Shown piece after piece: positions 54,201-61,567 of a DNA stretch of 61,567 nt; within the stretch, counting starts at the first letter, position 1; every line of letters begins with the position of its first letter. Source of the stretch: Mnemiopsis leidyi (taxonomy: Eukaryota > Ctenophora > Tentaculata > Lobata > Bolinopsidae); NCBI GenBank assembly GCA_000226015.1, contig JH152665.1, positions 213,405-274,971 of the forward strand, written 5' to 3'. The position numbers and the translations under genes were made by a program. A model generated the notes under the pieces. It was given only the letters and a program-made list of their open reading frames with translations, searched no databases and was not told the DNA's origin.

Positions 54201-57200
54201 TAGGACAAACAAAACGCCGGCAATACGACAAACGACACGATCAACAATACGGCAAACAAAACGACCAACAATACGACAAACAAAACGAGGTCAACAATAG
54301 GACAAACAAAACGACCAGCAATACGACAAACAAAACGTCGACAAAATGACAAACAAAACGACCGACAAGATGACAAGCAAAACGACCAATAAAACAACAA
54401 ACCTGTTCTACAAGAGAGTACATGTGCTGGATGGGGAGGGAAACATCGTACTTGTAGTTAAAACCCACTGCTTTCAGAGCGGGCGCTATGTTTTCTCGCA
54501 GCGACATCATGTGTCGGGCTTGATCTTTGCTAGCCGCTGGAATGTAAAGTCGTAGTGTTACATTCACTTCTTTAATTAAGTTTGAAATAACACAATCGCA
54601 TGATCAAAGACTATGACTTGATATATTCTATTGAATATCAATTACACCTCTTTGCTGTTTTATCTAAATTAGAATGGACATTGGAAGATGAAGAGTATAA
54701 ACTTTTTACTCACCCATTACTCCGTCAGTAGCACACCCGGACTCAAATACTTTCTCTATACAGGTCTCTAGTTTCTCCATGTCATGGTCCATGTTCATAC
54801 CTGATGTCTCTACCTGGGGCGAGGACATTTATAACGTCAATAAACCAGGGTGTGATTAAAGATTGTTACAGAATCCCATTGAAATGAATAAGATGGTTGT
54901 GCATTGGCAACAAGCCGTCAAAGATAACAGGATCTGCTTTGATTTTTTCGTCGTTCAATCCAGATACATTTGAAAGATTTTCACTTTCTTGAAAGGCAAA
55001 TTAACTTACGAGATAATAAAACTTGTGACTGTCTTCAAGAGGGCTGGCTAAGCCGAGAATGTCATTGACTGATGTCATGCAAAGCGAGTCCATAAATTCA
55101 CAGGCTGACACAATCTCGCCAAGACACTGTCTTGATAGTCTGCGAATGATAAACTTGTTATTTGTATAATGTAATAAAATTGTTATTTGTTAGTGTTACA
55201 AACTTGGATTTACAGATTTTACCCAAATAATTATCAATTTTGAATTCCAACTAAAAGTCAAGTTTTAGTTTATCTTAATCTGACTACACTACGTAAAACT
55301 ATTCAAACAAAAGTGAATATGCCCTGCAATGCCAAAATTCCAAACACCTGTAACACTTGATGACGTCATCAAAAGAGTCACACCCTAAGAGGGCCATGTT
55401 GACGCTGACTGGACTCTGTGGGAGGAGGAGAGAGACGTCCGTTATGACACCCAACGTTCCTTCACTCCCGATAAATAGCTGCTTTATGTCGTACCCAGTG
55501 TTATCCTAGAAGTAAACTTTGTAGGATATTGCTTGTAGTGGAATGATTTCACTACAAGCAATATCTTACTGGGATGTTTACAATTTATACAATGTTTGTA
55601 ATCGCTTTGGGAAGCTTAAATAGGCTGGTTTTAGTGGACGTTTCTTTGAAAATATCCATGTTCTGCGTAGCAACTAGCAGCGTTTCTTTTGTTGCATAGC
55701 GCAATCCAATTTTAATTAAATGATCTAAATCTATTGCTGAACAGATGTCGCATTGAATTGAAAACAATTGAAAATTCTAGCTGAGCGGACTGCAAACCAA
55801 ATTACCTAAAATGTTTAATTTCAGTAATGTGCTAAATTTATTGACGTAAACTAATTTAATAGGAGGGGCGAACCTGGACAGCCCTTAAATAACTGCCAAA
55901 GATCACACACTTCCATAAACCAAACGAGATGATATTCCTGCTGCTCACTATCGCTCTGGCGAGCGGGGATCCTCTAAAGGACGCCCTACAGTCCTCCGAC
56001 AAACTGTTGCAGTTGTTTTCCCAGTTTGAAGTGGAACACGGCAGACACTACCGTCCAACTGAAGCTAAACTCCGACTCCGACTGTTCAGGAAGAGTGTGC
56101 GAGATGTGGTGGAGACAAACGAGCAGGAGCTAGGATGGCAGGCCGGGATCAACTTCTTCTCCGACCTGACAGAGGAGGAGGGACGACAATATCTCGGTCT
56201 GAACATGTCCGTTCCACACTCGGAAGGGAGGGAACTTCCGCTCTCCTCTGTTCCAGCTGCTGAATCTCTGGACTGGAGACAGCTGGGCGGTGTGACACCG
56301 GTAAAGAACCAGGGCAGTTGTGGATCTTGCTGGACATTCGGAGCGGTGGGGAGTGTTGAGGGAGTTCACAAGAAGAAAACAGGAAACCTGGTTACCTTCG
56401 CGGAGCAGGAACTTCTGGATTGCGTGTACGAGGGAAAGAGGGACGGGTGTAAGGGAGGCTGGATGCATGATGGGTTCAAGTACATGGAGACCGCACAGAG
56501 GTTGGCTCCCCACAACATGGTCAAGTACCGAGCCAGGGATGGTCCCTGCAAGTACTACTCTGTTGCTAACGGTCTCCAGAGGAAGGTGGCTGGTTACTAC
56601 ACCGTCCCTAAAAGTGAGGAAGGTCACGTGGACGCACTGAGCCGAGGTCCCATTGCCGTTGCATTTGAAGTGACCAGCAAGCTGAAACAGTACAGAAGTG
56701 GTGTCTTGAAGGATACCACGTGTAAGAGTTGGCCCAACCACGCCGTCACCATGGTAGGATACAACTCGGAGTCCTTCGCCATCAAGAACAGCTGGGGAGG
56801 TCACTGGGGAGACAAGGGCTACGTCTACATGGCACGTAACCACGGGAACTGCAAACTCTACGAGAACTCCTCCATCTTGGAGCTGTCAGACGAGAAGCCA
56901 GATCCTAACCCCCGACCTACGGAACCCCCTCAACCCACTGATCCTCCTACTGACCCTCCCGTGTGTGAGGATGTATGGCCGGTCCAGTGTAAACAGCAGA
57001 AAAGCTACTTCTGCAGTGTTAACGCTTACAAGTACCTCAAGTGCAGGAAAACTTGCGGAGTCTGCTCTTAAAGGATGATTGTCGGATGATTGTCGATTAA
57101 CATATTATTCTTTCAGGAGAAATATTCTAAATTTTATAAGTCTACTCGGGAATTTCAATGCTTTCTACAACTCGTTGACTCGGAGTGGCGTAAATTTTTG

Positions 57201-60200
57201 AAAATGTATATATAAACTATGTATAATCACTGCACTTCAAAATCTCCTATTTTGGAAGCTAAAAGTTACAGCCCACCTTTCTCATGTTTGACCTGCCATC
57301 AAGTATCTGACCGTTAGGCAGAACTACTCTCATTCCAAGAACGGAGCCCCGTAGTTGCCCGTATCTTACCACTCTCAGTCCTCCAGCATGCGTCGCTAGG
57401 TTACCTGTTACAACATCTCTTGTAAGAGTAAAAGTAATGAAATTTACAAAAAGTAATACTATCACTTCGACATATTAATCTATGATCACTCACTAATTCT
57501 TCAGGATACACTGATCAGCGAACTGATTATAAAAGGACACACATAATAGTACCTACCTCCAATAAAACAAGAGCCTCTAGCCCCCAAGTCAAGAGGTACC
57601 GTGTAGCCGTGTTCTCCTACTTTGTCGGACAGGTTCTGTAGTATAACACCGGCTTCACACTCAACTATACCTGCCGGGACAAGGCATTCAGTCACGTGAT
57701 ACATTCCAAGGAATACTTAAACCTACTACTCAGATAATCTCAGGATAACACCAACCTGGCAAACTCAGATATTCCCAAGTATACTTCAACCTACCAAACT
57801 CAGATTTGAATTACCTGCTTTTCAGCACTCACACAAAACACCGTATAATCTAGACAGGGGGTTCATTAAACATTACAAAATTTTATATCGACTTCATATT
57901 TTAAGCCAAGCAGATGATTATCTTGCACGGTGATCCAGTGTAACATTTCCGTGTACCAAGTCTAGCGTGGGCACACATCACCGTGACATCTACACCAGAG
58001 ACAGAGAGAGAGAGCAAGGTTTGTGTTGACATTTCCATCATGTTGAGAACTGTACTGTTGTTATCCAGCTGGATATGGGGGTCTCTGGTCCTTGCTGGTA
58101 AGGCTCCCAATATTGTCTTTATCATTGCTGACGATCTTGGCTGGAACGATGTCAGCTACCACGGCAGTGATCTTAACACGCCGGTTTGTTTATCTAGCGG
58201 TTTTTCTTACTTTCCGATAATTTCAAACCTTATAGGGTTCTGTTATAGTGCGAACGACTTATTATTGTCTTATTGTCATTATTCATCATACAAAACTTCC
58301 ATCCAATAAGCACTGAATTGAAACACGACTCTTAATAACTTTCATCCTCAGGTACTTGACCAGCTAGCTCGAGAAGGACTCCGTCTAGAACAACACTACA
58401 CCCAACCAGAATGCTCCACCACCCGCGCCTCCCTGCTCACCTCCCGGTACATCGTCAGGACGGGTCTCCAGGCTGACGTCATCCTGAACGGCGGGGGGAT
58501 GGCTCTGCCGCTCAACGAGACCCTTATGTCTGACTACTTGAAGCAGCTAGGCTACAAGAACTACCTGGTGGGGAAGTGGCACCAGGGTGCTAACTCCTGG
58601 AGAGAGACTCCCGTATTTCGGGGATTCGACTACTTTTACGGTTACTACGGAGGACAGATCCACTACTTCGGACATTATCATACCAAGTTTGGGGGACATG
58701 ATTTCAGGAGAGATTACCGAGATGAGCAGGGCAACTTTAAGCAGGATATTTTGAAAAACGAGCTCGGAAACTATTTGACCAAATCTTTAACTGATGAAGC
58801 AATCAGGATCGTGAAGGAGAATGAGAACAGCAAAGATCCGATGTTTCTCTACTTTGCTCTGCCGAACACACATTCTCCAAACCAGTCTCCCAAAGGATAT
58901 GTCGACAAGTACTTTCCCAAAGACAGCAAGATTACTGACTACGACAGGAAGCAGTTAGCAGGAAACTTAGGGGGTCTAGAAGAAGCTGTTAAAAACTTGA
59001 CTGACGTTTTGAAGGCTTCCAAGCAGTGGGATAACACCCTGCTAGTCTTTATCTCTGATAACGGTGGAGCACCTCAAGGACTGATGAGCTACGCTGGGCA
59101 GAGCAACTACCCTCTTCGCTCCGGCAAAACCACACTTTTTGAAGGCGCACTCAGAGTCCCAGCTTTTGTTTCCGGTCCTCTGGTGAAACATTTGGCGGGA
59201 AAAGAGAACCACGGAATGTTCCACGTTAGCGACTGGTTTCCCACCTTACACGCTCTAATCAAACAGCGGACCGGGAAGAGCGTGAAGCTTGTCAGTGAAA
59301 TAGATGGAGTCAACCAGGCGGGCATGATCTTCAAGAACGGACCTTCCGCCCGGAAAGAAATGCTTCATCAGTTGAACCTGGGAAACCAGGCTTACAGGTT
59401 AGGAGATTACAAGATTATAGTGGGTAACCCTGGAGAGTACGATGGTTACGTCCGCCATGCGGATAAACCGGATATTAAAATCAAATACGATGAACCGACG
59501 GATTTCTGGGGAAAATTGAAATGTAGCATAGGACTGTGTGGTGGTTTCGGAGACTTCATCACAGACAACGACGGTGCTAAAGTTCGGTTGTACAACTTGA
59601 AAGAGGATCCTAATGAGACTTACAACATCGCGGCTAAACATCCTGACATCGTGAAGAAGATGAGGGAACGGATAGAGAAGTTCAAGGGAATAGTGATGCC
59701 AGCTCAGGAGAATGATAGGATCAACGCTGCACATCACAAGAATAGCGGCGGGATCTGGGTTCCTTGGAAAGATGATGTGAGGAGGGATCAAGTGGACTAC
59801 AGAATATTGGAGAAAACGGAACTTTAATCTGTTAGGGATGCGGAATCGATGAGGTCCTGGTTGATGACTATTTGTTATAATTATAATTTATTCGTTTATT
59901 CATTAAACTTTTTGAGTATTAATTGTATTTGTCGAAAATGAAAAGATAAATGTTTTGGGTTCATGTAAGGTAAACAAGTTGCCGTACTATGCAAAAGGTA
60001 CGTTTTAATCAACAACCAAGCCAATTCAGAATGCCGTCTCTATGACAACACGGAATGTCGGAATTTGAAGCTTCAGATGAGATTGCTATGATATCTACCA
60101 AAGTCCAAAATCTATGGGGTTACGAACCTGCGTAAGGGTCGATGTGTGAGATGTTGTTAAGTCTCTCTAACGACAGAACAATCTCGTCGAATACCGGATT

Positions 60201-60881
60201 GCTTCCCCCAACCAGGCCTGTATTTCCTCCTAGAATACTGTGCATATTAATCGCCCCTAATAATATTTGATTTCTTAAACAATCTGGCCAATTCATAAGT
60301 TTCTAAATGGCGAAAACAACTACAAGCTCTCGATGCGCTTGTTGGAGCTTACCCTGAGGTACAACAGCAAGTCTCCTCCCGTTGCAGTGACGTAACACAG
60401 CAGATACTTCCTCCACAGACTTGGGACTGATAACGAGCTCGGTAAATCCCGATACGGTGTTCAGCCAGTCTGTGTTGTAGTGGTCCAGTTCCTCTGTCTT
60501 TATCTGGAGTTGGATCTGTTATCATTCCGCTTTTCTCGGAGGGATAACACCTTCTTCTTGTTTGTCTGCTCAGTGCAAGCTAATATACATTCTGACAGTC
60601 TGGATCTTACTTAAATTCATAAGAGCATGACATTGCAATGGATATGGTTACCAGGCTTATAACGGTTATAGAACAACTAATTTTAACATTATATTTATGT
60701 ATCTTAAATTCTCTCCTAACAATCTTACCCCAGTCTCCCCGACTATTCCAGTAAATCGGTTGACATCTTCGTCAGTGATACGGTTAAAGGAACCTCGTTT
60801 TAGTTGAGGAAACATCCTTGAACCGTGCCGAATTTGCGAGCATAGCGGCACCAACTTTAAACAGTGTCTGACAGGTATCAT
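33293..60881 (-). CDS. D2HGDH: D-2-hydroxyglutarate dehydrogenase, mitochondrial
   Basis: Twelve exons on the minus strand: 60729-60881, 60353-60503, 60128-60229, 57557-57670, 57277-57404, 55348-55505, 55010-55139, 54714-54813, 54403-54536, 34342-34449, 33628-33731, 33293-33398. All phases match; the total is 495 aa. The enzyme oxidises D-2-hydroxyglutarate to 2-oxoglutarate with FAD, passing electrons towards the respiratory chain. The N-terminus is basic and presequence-like ([11 protein letters not shown]). FAD-binding blocks are [33 protein letters not shown] and [13 protein letters not shown]. The C-terminal FAD-oxidase domain has [13 protein letters not shown] (two metal-ligand His), SAEHGMG and the ending [12 protein letters not shown]. 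Intron 9 is about 20 kb. Introns 3, 5 and 9 each contain a complete gene on the plus strand. An extra phase 0-0 exon at 33980-34087 duplicates exon 10. Confidence 0.95.
33980..34087 (-). other. D2HGDH: D2HGDH exon 10b, duplicated alternative of exon 10
   Basis: This exon is 108 bp, exactly the length of exon 10 (34342-34449), and both are phase 0 at each end. It encodes [19 protein letters not shown], paralogous to [18 protein letters not shown] in exon 10. Both histidines are kept but the middle is changed (VAEGDV for LGDNNL). The acceptor (gtgtttcag) and donor (gtaaga) are good, better than the gtcgga donor of exon 10. Use of either one, or of both, keeps the reading frame. The symmetry suggests mutually exclusive splicing, but transcripts are needed to show it. 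Confidence 0.8.
34450..35193. other. D2HGDH intron 9, left end
   Basis: No gene or repeat is recognised. It is part of the 20-kb intron that holds the adhesion GPCR. Confidence 0.4.
35429..35800. mobile_element. Candidate piggyBac-like element with TTAA target
   Basis: The sequence starts with CCC immediately after a TTAA (35425-35428). A 26-bp inverted repeat (35437-35462, beginning cccccgaggtcgatatat) recurs exactly inverted at 35775-35800. The matching site in the second copy of the flanking duplication is empty and still reads TTAA. The right boundary is not clean: the expected closing CCC-TTAA is not seen at 35800, so the real element may continue towards the gap. No transposase frame is visible. 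Confidence 0.5.
36268..36277. other. Assembly gap (10 N)
   Basis: A run of ten N. It is flanked by the duplicated segment described at 35194-36515. Confidence 0.99.
36516..37074. other. Region upstream of the adhesion GPCR
   Basis: It contains a short C-run near 36561-36575 and an 88-codon minus-strand frame without recognisable features. No promoter element is identified. Confidence 0.4.
37075..51025 (+). CDS. Adhesion G protein-coupled receptor with FTP, pentraxin and HormR modules
   Basis: The model has 32 exons, from 37075-37120 (signal peptide [16 protein letters not shown]) to 50863-51025; it sums to 1685 aa. Order: N-terminal region with possible galectin-like strands (about 16-300); fucolectin-like FTP module (about 302-438; [24 protein letters not shown]); pentraxin/LamG-like module (about 438-694; [31 protein letters not shown]); unassigned Cys-containing segment; Cys-rich TNFR-like segment (about 802-879; YQTCTSCN); two HormR-like repeats (about 880-1014; [15 protein letters not shown]); GAIN with GPS (about 1014-1246; [10 protein letters not shown]); 7TM (about 1246-1566; [21 protein letters not shown]); acidic tail. 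The fold resembles ADGRG/ADGRD-type receptors. It should signal at the plasma membrane through a tethered agonist. Exon 13 uses a GC donor (43049). The whole gene lies inside D2HGDH intron 9. Confidence 0.9.
39080..39669. mobile_element. Non-autonomous DNA element with target duplication, in aGPCR intron 6
   Basis: An identical 11-base string ttacagtccag lies at 39069-39079 and 39670-39680. Between them, the left end (catggctgttaaatac) and right end (read inverted, taatgctgttaaatac) form imperfect inverted repeats. The interior has several taatactg/cagtatta motifs near the ends. The duplication may be 8 bp (hAT-like) with chance extension. No coding capacity. Confidence 0.65.
43741..43783. 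repeat. Short hairpin in aGPCR intron 14
   Basis: The sequence ctagaaaattgca-acgctttgc is followed by its near-complete inverse aaagcg-gtgcaatttcctag. The stem is about 20 bp with small bulges. Confidence 0.6.
45971..46181. mobile_element. GC-rich MITE-like insertion in aGPCR intron 18
   Basis: Inverted ends pair: ggaatttgtctgccgtgg (45971-45988) with ccacggcagacaaaatcc (46164-46181), with one mismatch. Internal palindromes include ggttccgaacggattcggaacc. The block is much more GC-rich than the flanking intron. The short open frames on both strands here are by-products. Confidence 0.6.
49673..49683. other. Assembly gap (11 N) flanked by a repeated word
   Basis: Eleven N in the intron between aGPCR exons 27 and 28. 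The 19-base string ctgttaagttactttaaat occurs just before and just after the gap, so the true sequence may simply overlap there. No exon is interrupted. Confidence 0.95.
51026..52272. other. Spacer between the two aGPCR tail exon sets
   Basis: No exon is recognised. It would be an intron if the downstream tail exons are used. A short (TA)n tract lies near 52178-52190. Confidence 0.5.
52273..53062 (+). other. Duplicated alternative C-terminal exons of the adhesion GPCR
   Basis: Three exons mirror the last three exons of the receptor. Exon 52273-52329 is 57 bp, like 50379-50435, and encodes [13 protein letters not shown] versus [13 protein letters not shown]. Exon 52487-52827 mirrors 50561-50700 with the same end phase (VSSPKIGS versus VSDTKIES). 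Exon 52966-53062 ends in a stop. All frames are open and the phases are conserved. The middle exon is enlarged by four 48-bp repeats. The set could supply an alternative cytoplasmic tail. Confidence 0.7.
52544..52735 (+). repeat. Four in-frame 48-bp repeats in the alternative aGPCR tail
   Basis: The 48-bp unit encodes [16 protein letters not shown]; copies start at 52544, 52592, 52640 and 52688 and diverge slightly ([16 protein letters not shown]). The related exon at 50561-50700 has a single unit-like stretch. The repeat makes a long acidic, probably helical or disordered segment. Confidence 0.9.
53063..54000. other. D2HGDH intron 9, right part, no recognised feature
   Basis: AT-rich DNA after the alternative receptor tail. 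Remnants similar to the end of receptor exon 32 (gaggtagttgaagtcggaga) persist to about 53130 but lie beyond the stop. Confidence 0.45.
54010..54400. repeat. 24-bp satellite abutting the D2HGDH exon 9 donor
   Basis: Tandem, partly scrambled units of about 24 bp (acaaacaaaacgaccaacaa tagg and variants) fill nearly 400 bp. They end within a few bases of the exon 9 donor at 54402-54401. On the minus strand this is a G/T-rich tract. Frames through it give Val/Leu/Phe/Cys-rich pseudo-membrane sequences that are not genes. Confidence 0.85.
55525..55565. repeat. Perfect 16-bp hairpin in D2HGDH intron 5
   Basis: The arm gatattgcttgtagtg (55525-55540) is repeated inverted at 55550-55565 with a 9-base loop gaatgattt. 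It lies 20 bases from the acceptor of D2HGDH exon 6, on the transcript side of the branch point. It might be an RNA structure or a small fold-back insertion. Confidence 0.8.
55929..57071 (+). CDS. Secreted cathepsin L-like cysteine protease with C-terminal ShK module
   Basis: A single 380-aa frame without introns. The signal peptide covers about residues 1-14 ([13 protein letters not shown]). An I29-type propeptide follows (about 27-85; GINFFSD). The papain-fold domain runs from about 113 to 320 with oxyanion Gln128 (KNQG), Cys134 (CGSCW), His271 (NHAV) and Asn287 (KNSWG) all present. A Pro/Thr-rich linker (about 323-345; [11 protein letters not shown]) leads to a ShK-type module at about 346-380 with six cysteines. 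The protease should be active in lysosome, gut or secretions; the ShK module probably targets it. Such fusions are known in cnidarians and nematodes. A TTAAATAA box at 55885-55892 lies 37 bp before the ATG. It sits inside D2HGDH intron 5 on the opposite strand. Lack of introns in this intron-rich region suggests a retrocopy origin, but no poly-A tract is seen. Confidence 0.96.
   Translation: MIFLLLTIALASGDPLKDALQSSDKLLQLFSQFEVEHGRHYRPTEAKLRLRLFRKSVRDVVETNEQELGWQAGINFFSDLTEEEGRQYLGLNMSVPHSEGRELPLSSVPAAESLDWRQLGGVTPVKNQGSCGSCWTFGAVGSVEGVHKKKTGNLVTFAEQELLDCVYEGKRDGCKGGWMHDGFKYMETAQRLAPHNMVKYRARDGPCKYYSVANGLQRKVAGYYTVPKSEEGHVDALSRGPIAVAFEVTSKLKQYRSGVLKDTTCKSWPNHAVTMVGYNSESFAIKNSWGGHWGDKGYVYMARNHGNCKLYENSSILELSDEKPDPNPRPTEPPQPTDPPTDPPVCEDVWPVQCKQQKSYFCSVNAYKYLKCRKTCGVCS
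57085..57276. other. 3' flank of the cathepsin gene
   Basis: A short AT-rich stretch between the protease stop and D2HGDH exon 5. No canonical AATAAA is present. The two genes' ends are about 200 bp apart, so the cathepsin transcript may overlap the antisense exon. Confidence 0.4.
58040..59827 (+). CDS. ARSB: Arylsulfatase B-like sulfatase with altered active-site motif
   Basis: Two exons, 58040-58183 and 58352-59827; 539 aa, close to human ARSB. The start at 58040 gives a signal peptide (about residues 1-19, [19 protein letters not shown]). Metal-binding IADDLGW (Asp31, Asp32), GKWH, THSP, ISDNGG and the Lys of SGKTTLFEG are present. The modified-cysteine site reads [12 protein letters not shown] (Cys69), where sulfatases have C-x-P/A-x-R; Pro is replaced by Thr. 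Formylglycine formation may therefore fail or be inefficient, making this a possible pseudo-enzyme. Family members ARSB/ARSI/ARSJ remove sulfate from N-acetylgalactosamine 4-sulfate in lysosomes or act extracellularly. A candidate ATTAAA signal is at 59902. The gene lies inside D2HGDH intron 3 on the opposite strand. Confidence 0.95.
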
Positions 60882-61567
60882 CTAGCATTCAGAGGCAGAT
60901 CTATAAATAGAATTTAGGTTAACATATTCATATTGATATTACAGGTTTAAACAGTTTATCTTGCATTGGCGATCATTGCCGATTTTAACGAAGTTTCAAA
61001 GATGAACAAAATTTCACTGTGTTTGGATACTCTCTCTGCAGGAGTATAAAGTATTTAGTCAGAGAAGTCTCATCATCATTTGTATCGAAAGGGTTGTCTA
61101 TTTTACAATCAATGAAGCCATCGATATTAAATCAAAGATTTAAATCTTATGATAAAACGCACAAATAGATAGAATACTATAAATTATGTGAATTACTTGA
61201 GCAGTATTCAGAAGTAAAACTTTTAATTAGAAATCCACGATTTACGTCAACTTGTCAAACACACAAAGAAACTAAATAACCGCATTTTGTACCCAATCTG
61301 GCAACATATGGAATACTACGATTCGATAAATCGAATGGAACCTTTAAAACTTTATAAAGACTGAAGAAAATACTATATTTAGTGCTTGTACCACATTGAA
61401 GCCTCAAATTTCACGCAATTTAATAAACTTTCGATTTATCTGAGAAGGTATTCCATATTTTAAAACTGTTGCCATTTTGACAGATTTTGAAAAAGGAATT
61501 GACGTTTCATCTGTGCATTAGGATGTTGTGAGATTGTTACAGACACCGCTATTAATGGGGGGGGGGG
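60882..61567. other. Upstream flank of D2HGDH
   Basis: AT-rich DNA 5' of the D2HGDH start codon, which should hold its promoter. No element is identified. The window ends in a G-run (61558-61567). Confidence 0.5.

Noticed and set aside
53891-54400. A 169-codon Val/Leu/Cys/Phe-rich frame resembling a membrane protein
   Set aside because: It is a translation of the 24-bp satellite; part of it overlaps the real D2HGDH exon 9 in another frame.
54010-54400. CRISPR-like appearance of regular repeats
   Set aside because: The units are contiguous with no unique spacers, and the genome is eukaryotic.
56130-56843. A 237-codon open frame antisense to the cathepsin gene
   Set aside because: It mirrors the codon pattern of a real, well-supported protease on the other strand and shows no domain of its own.

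Overview
The window is nuclear DNA from an invertebrate animal. The evidence is: many short exons with GT-AG introns, adhesion- and rhodopsin-type 7TM receptors, an axonemal dynein heavy chain, and eukaryotic DNA transposons with terminal inverted repeats and target-site duplications. AT-rich noncoding DNA and a cathepsin carrying a C-terminal ShK module fit a cnidarian, but the sequence does not prove that. Exon models were built by hand from open frames, splice signals and intron phase. Every complete model below sums to a whole number of codons. Two N gaps are present (36268-36277 and 49673-49683).

Layout, left to right. 1-6766 (-): the first nine exons of an outer-arm beta-type dynein heavy chain; the gene runs off the left edge. 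6767-8477: intergenic DNA with a three-copy inverted repeat and GC-rich hairpins. 8478-12305 (+): an eight-exon rhodopsin-class receptor whose first intron holds a large fold-back rich in the palindrome GGCGCC. 13609 to about 17811 (-): pieces of an unidentified multi-exon gene. 17.8-24.1 kb: no convincing gene; satellites and hairpins. 24139-29171 and 30200-32194 (+): tandem paralogues of the organic solute transporter alpha (SLC51A/TMEM184) family, 348 and 347 aa with near-identical exon structure. The first carries a dead hAT transposon with an exact 8-bp target duplication in intron 1.

33293-60881 (-): one long D-2-hydroxyglutarate dehydrogenase gene (12 exons, 495 aa). Three opposite-strand genes lie inside its introns: a 32-exon adhesion GPCR (37075-51025) in intron 9, an intronless cathepsin L-ShK protease (55929-57071) in intron 5, and a two-exon arylsulfatase B-like gene (58040-59827) in intron 3. 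The dehydrogenase also has two alternative-looking copies of the exon encoding its metal-binding histidines, each exactly 36 codons and phase 0-0.

The most unusual items are the host gene with three nested opposite-strand genes, the duplicated catalytic exon, the adhesion GPCR (fucolectin-like, pentraxin-like and two HormR-like modules, a GPS lacking one cysteine pair, and a duplicated intact set of tail exons), and the arylsulfatase whose formylglycine site reads CSTTR rather than CxPxR. The genes are not an operon. The dehydrogenase and its tenants share a locus without an obvious shared pathway; two tenants (protease and sulfatase) are predicted secretory or lysosomal enzymes, while the host is predicted mitochondrial.
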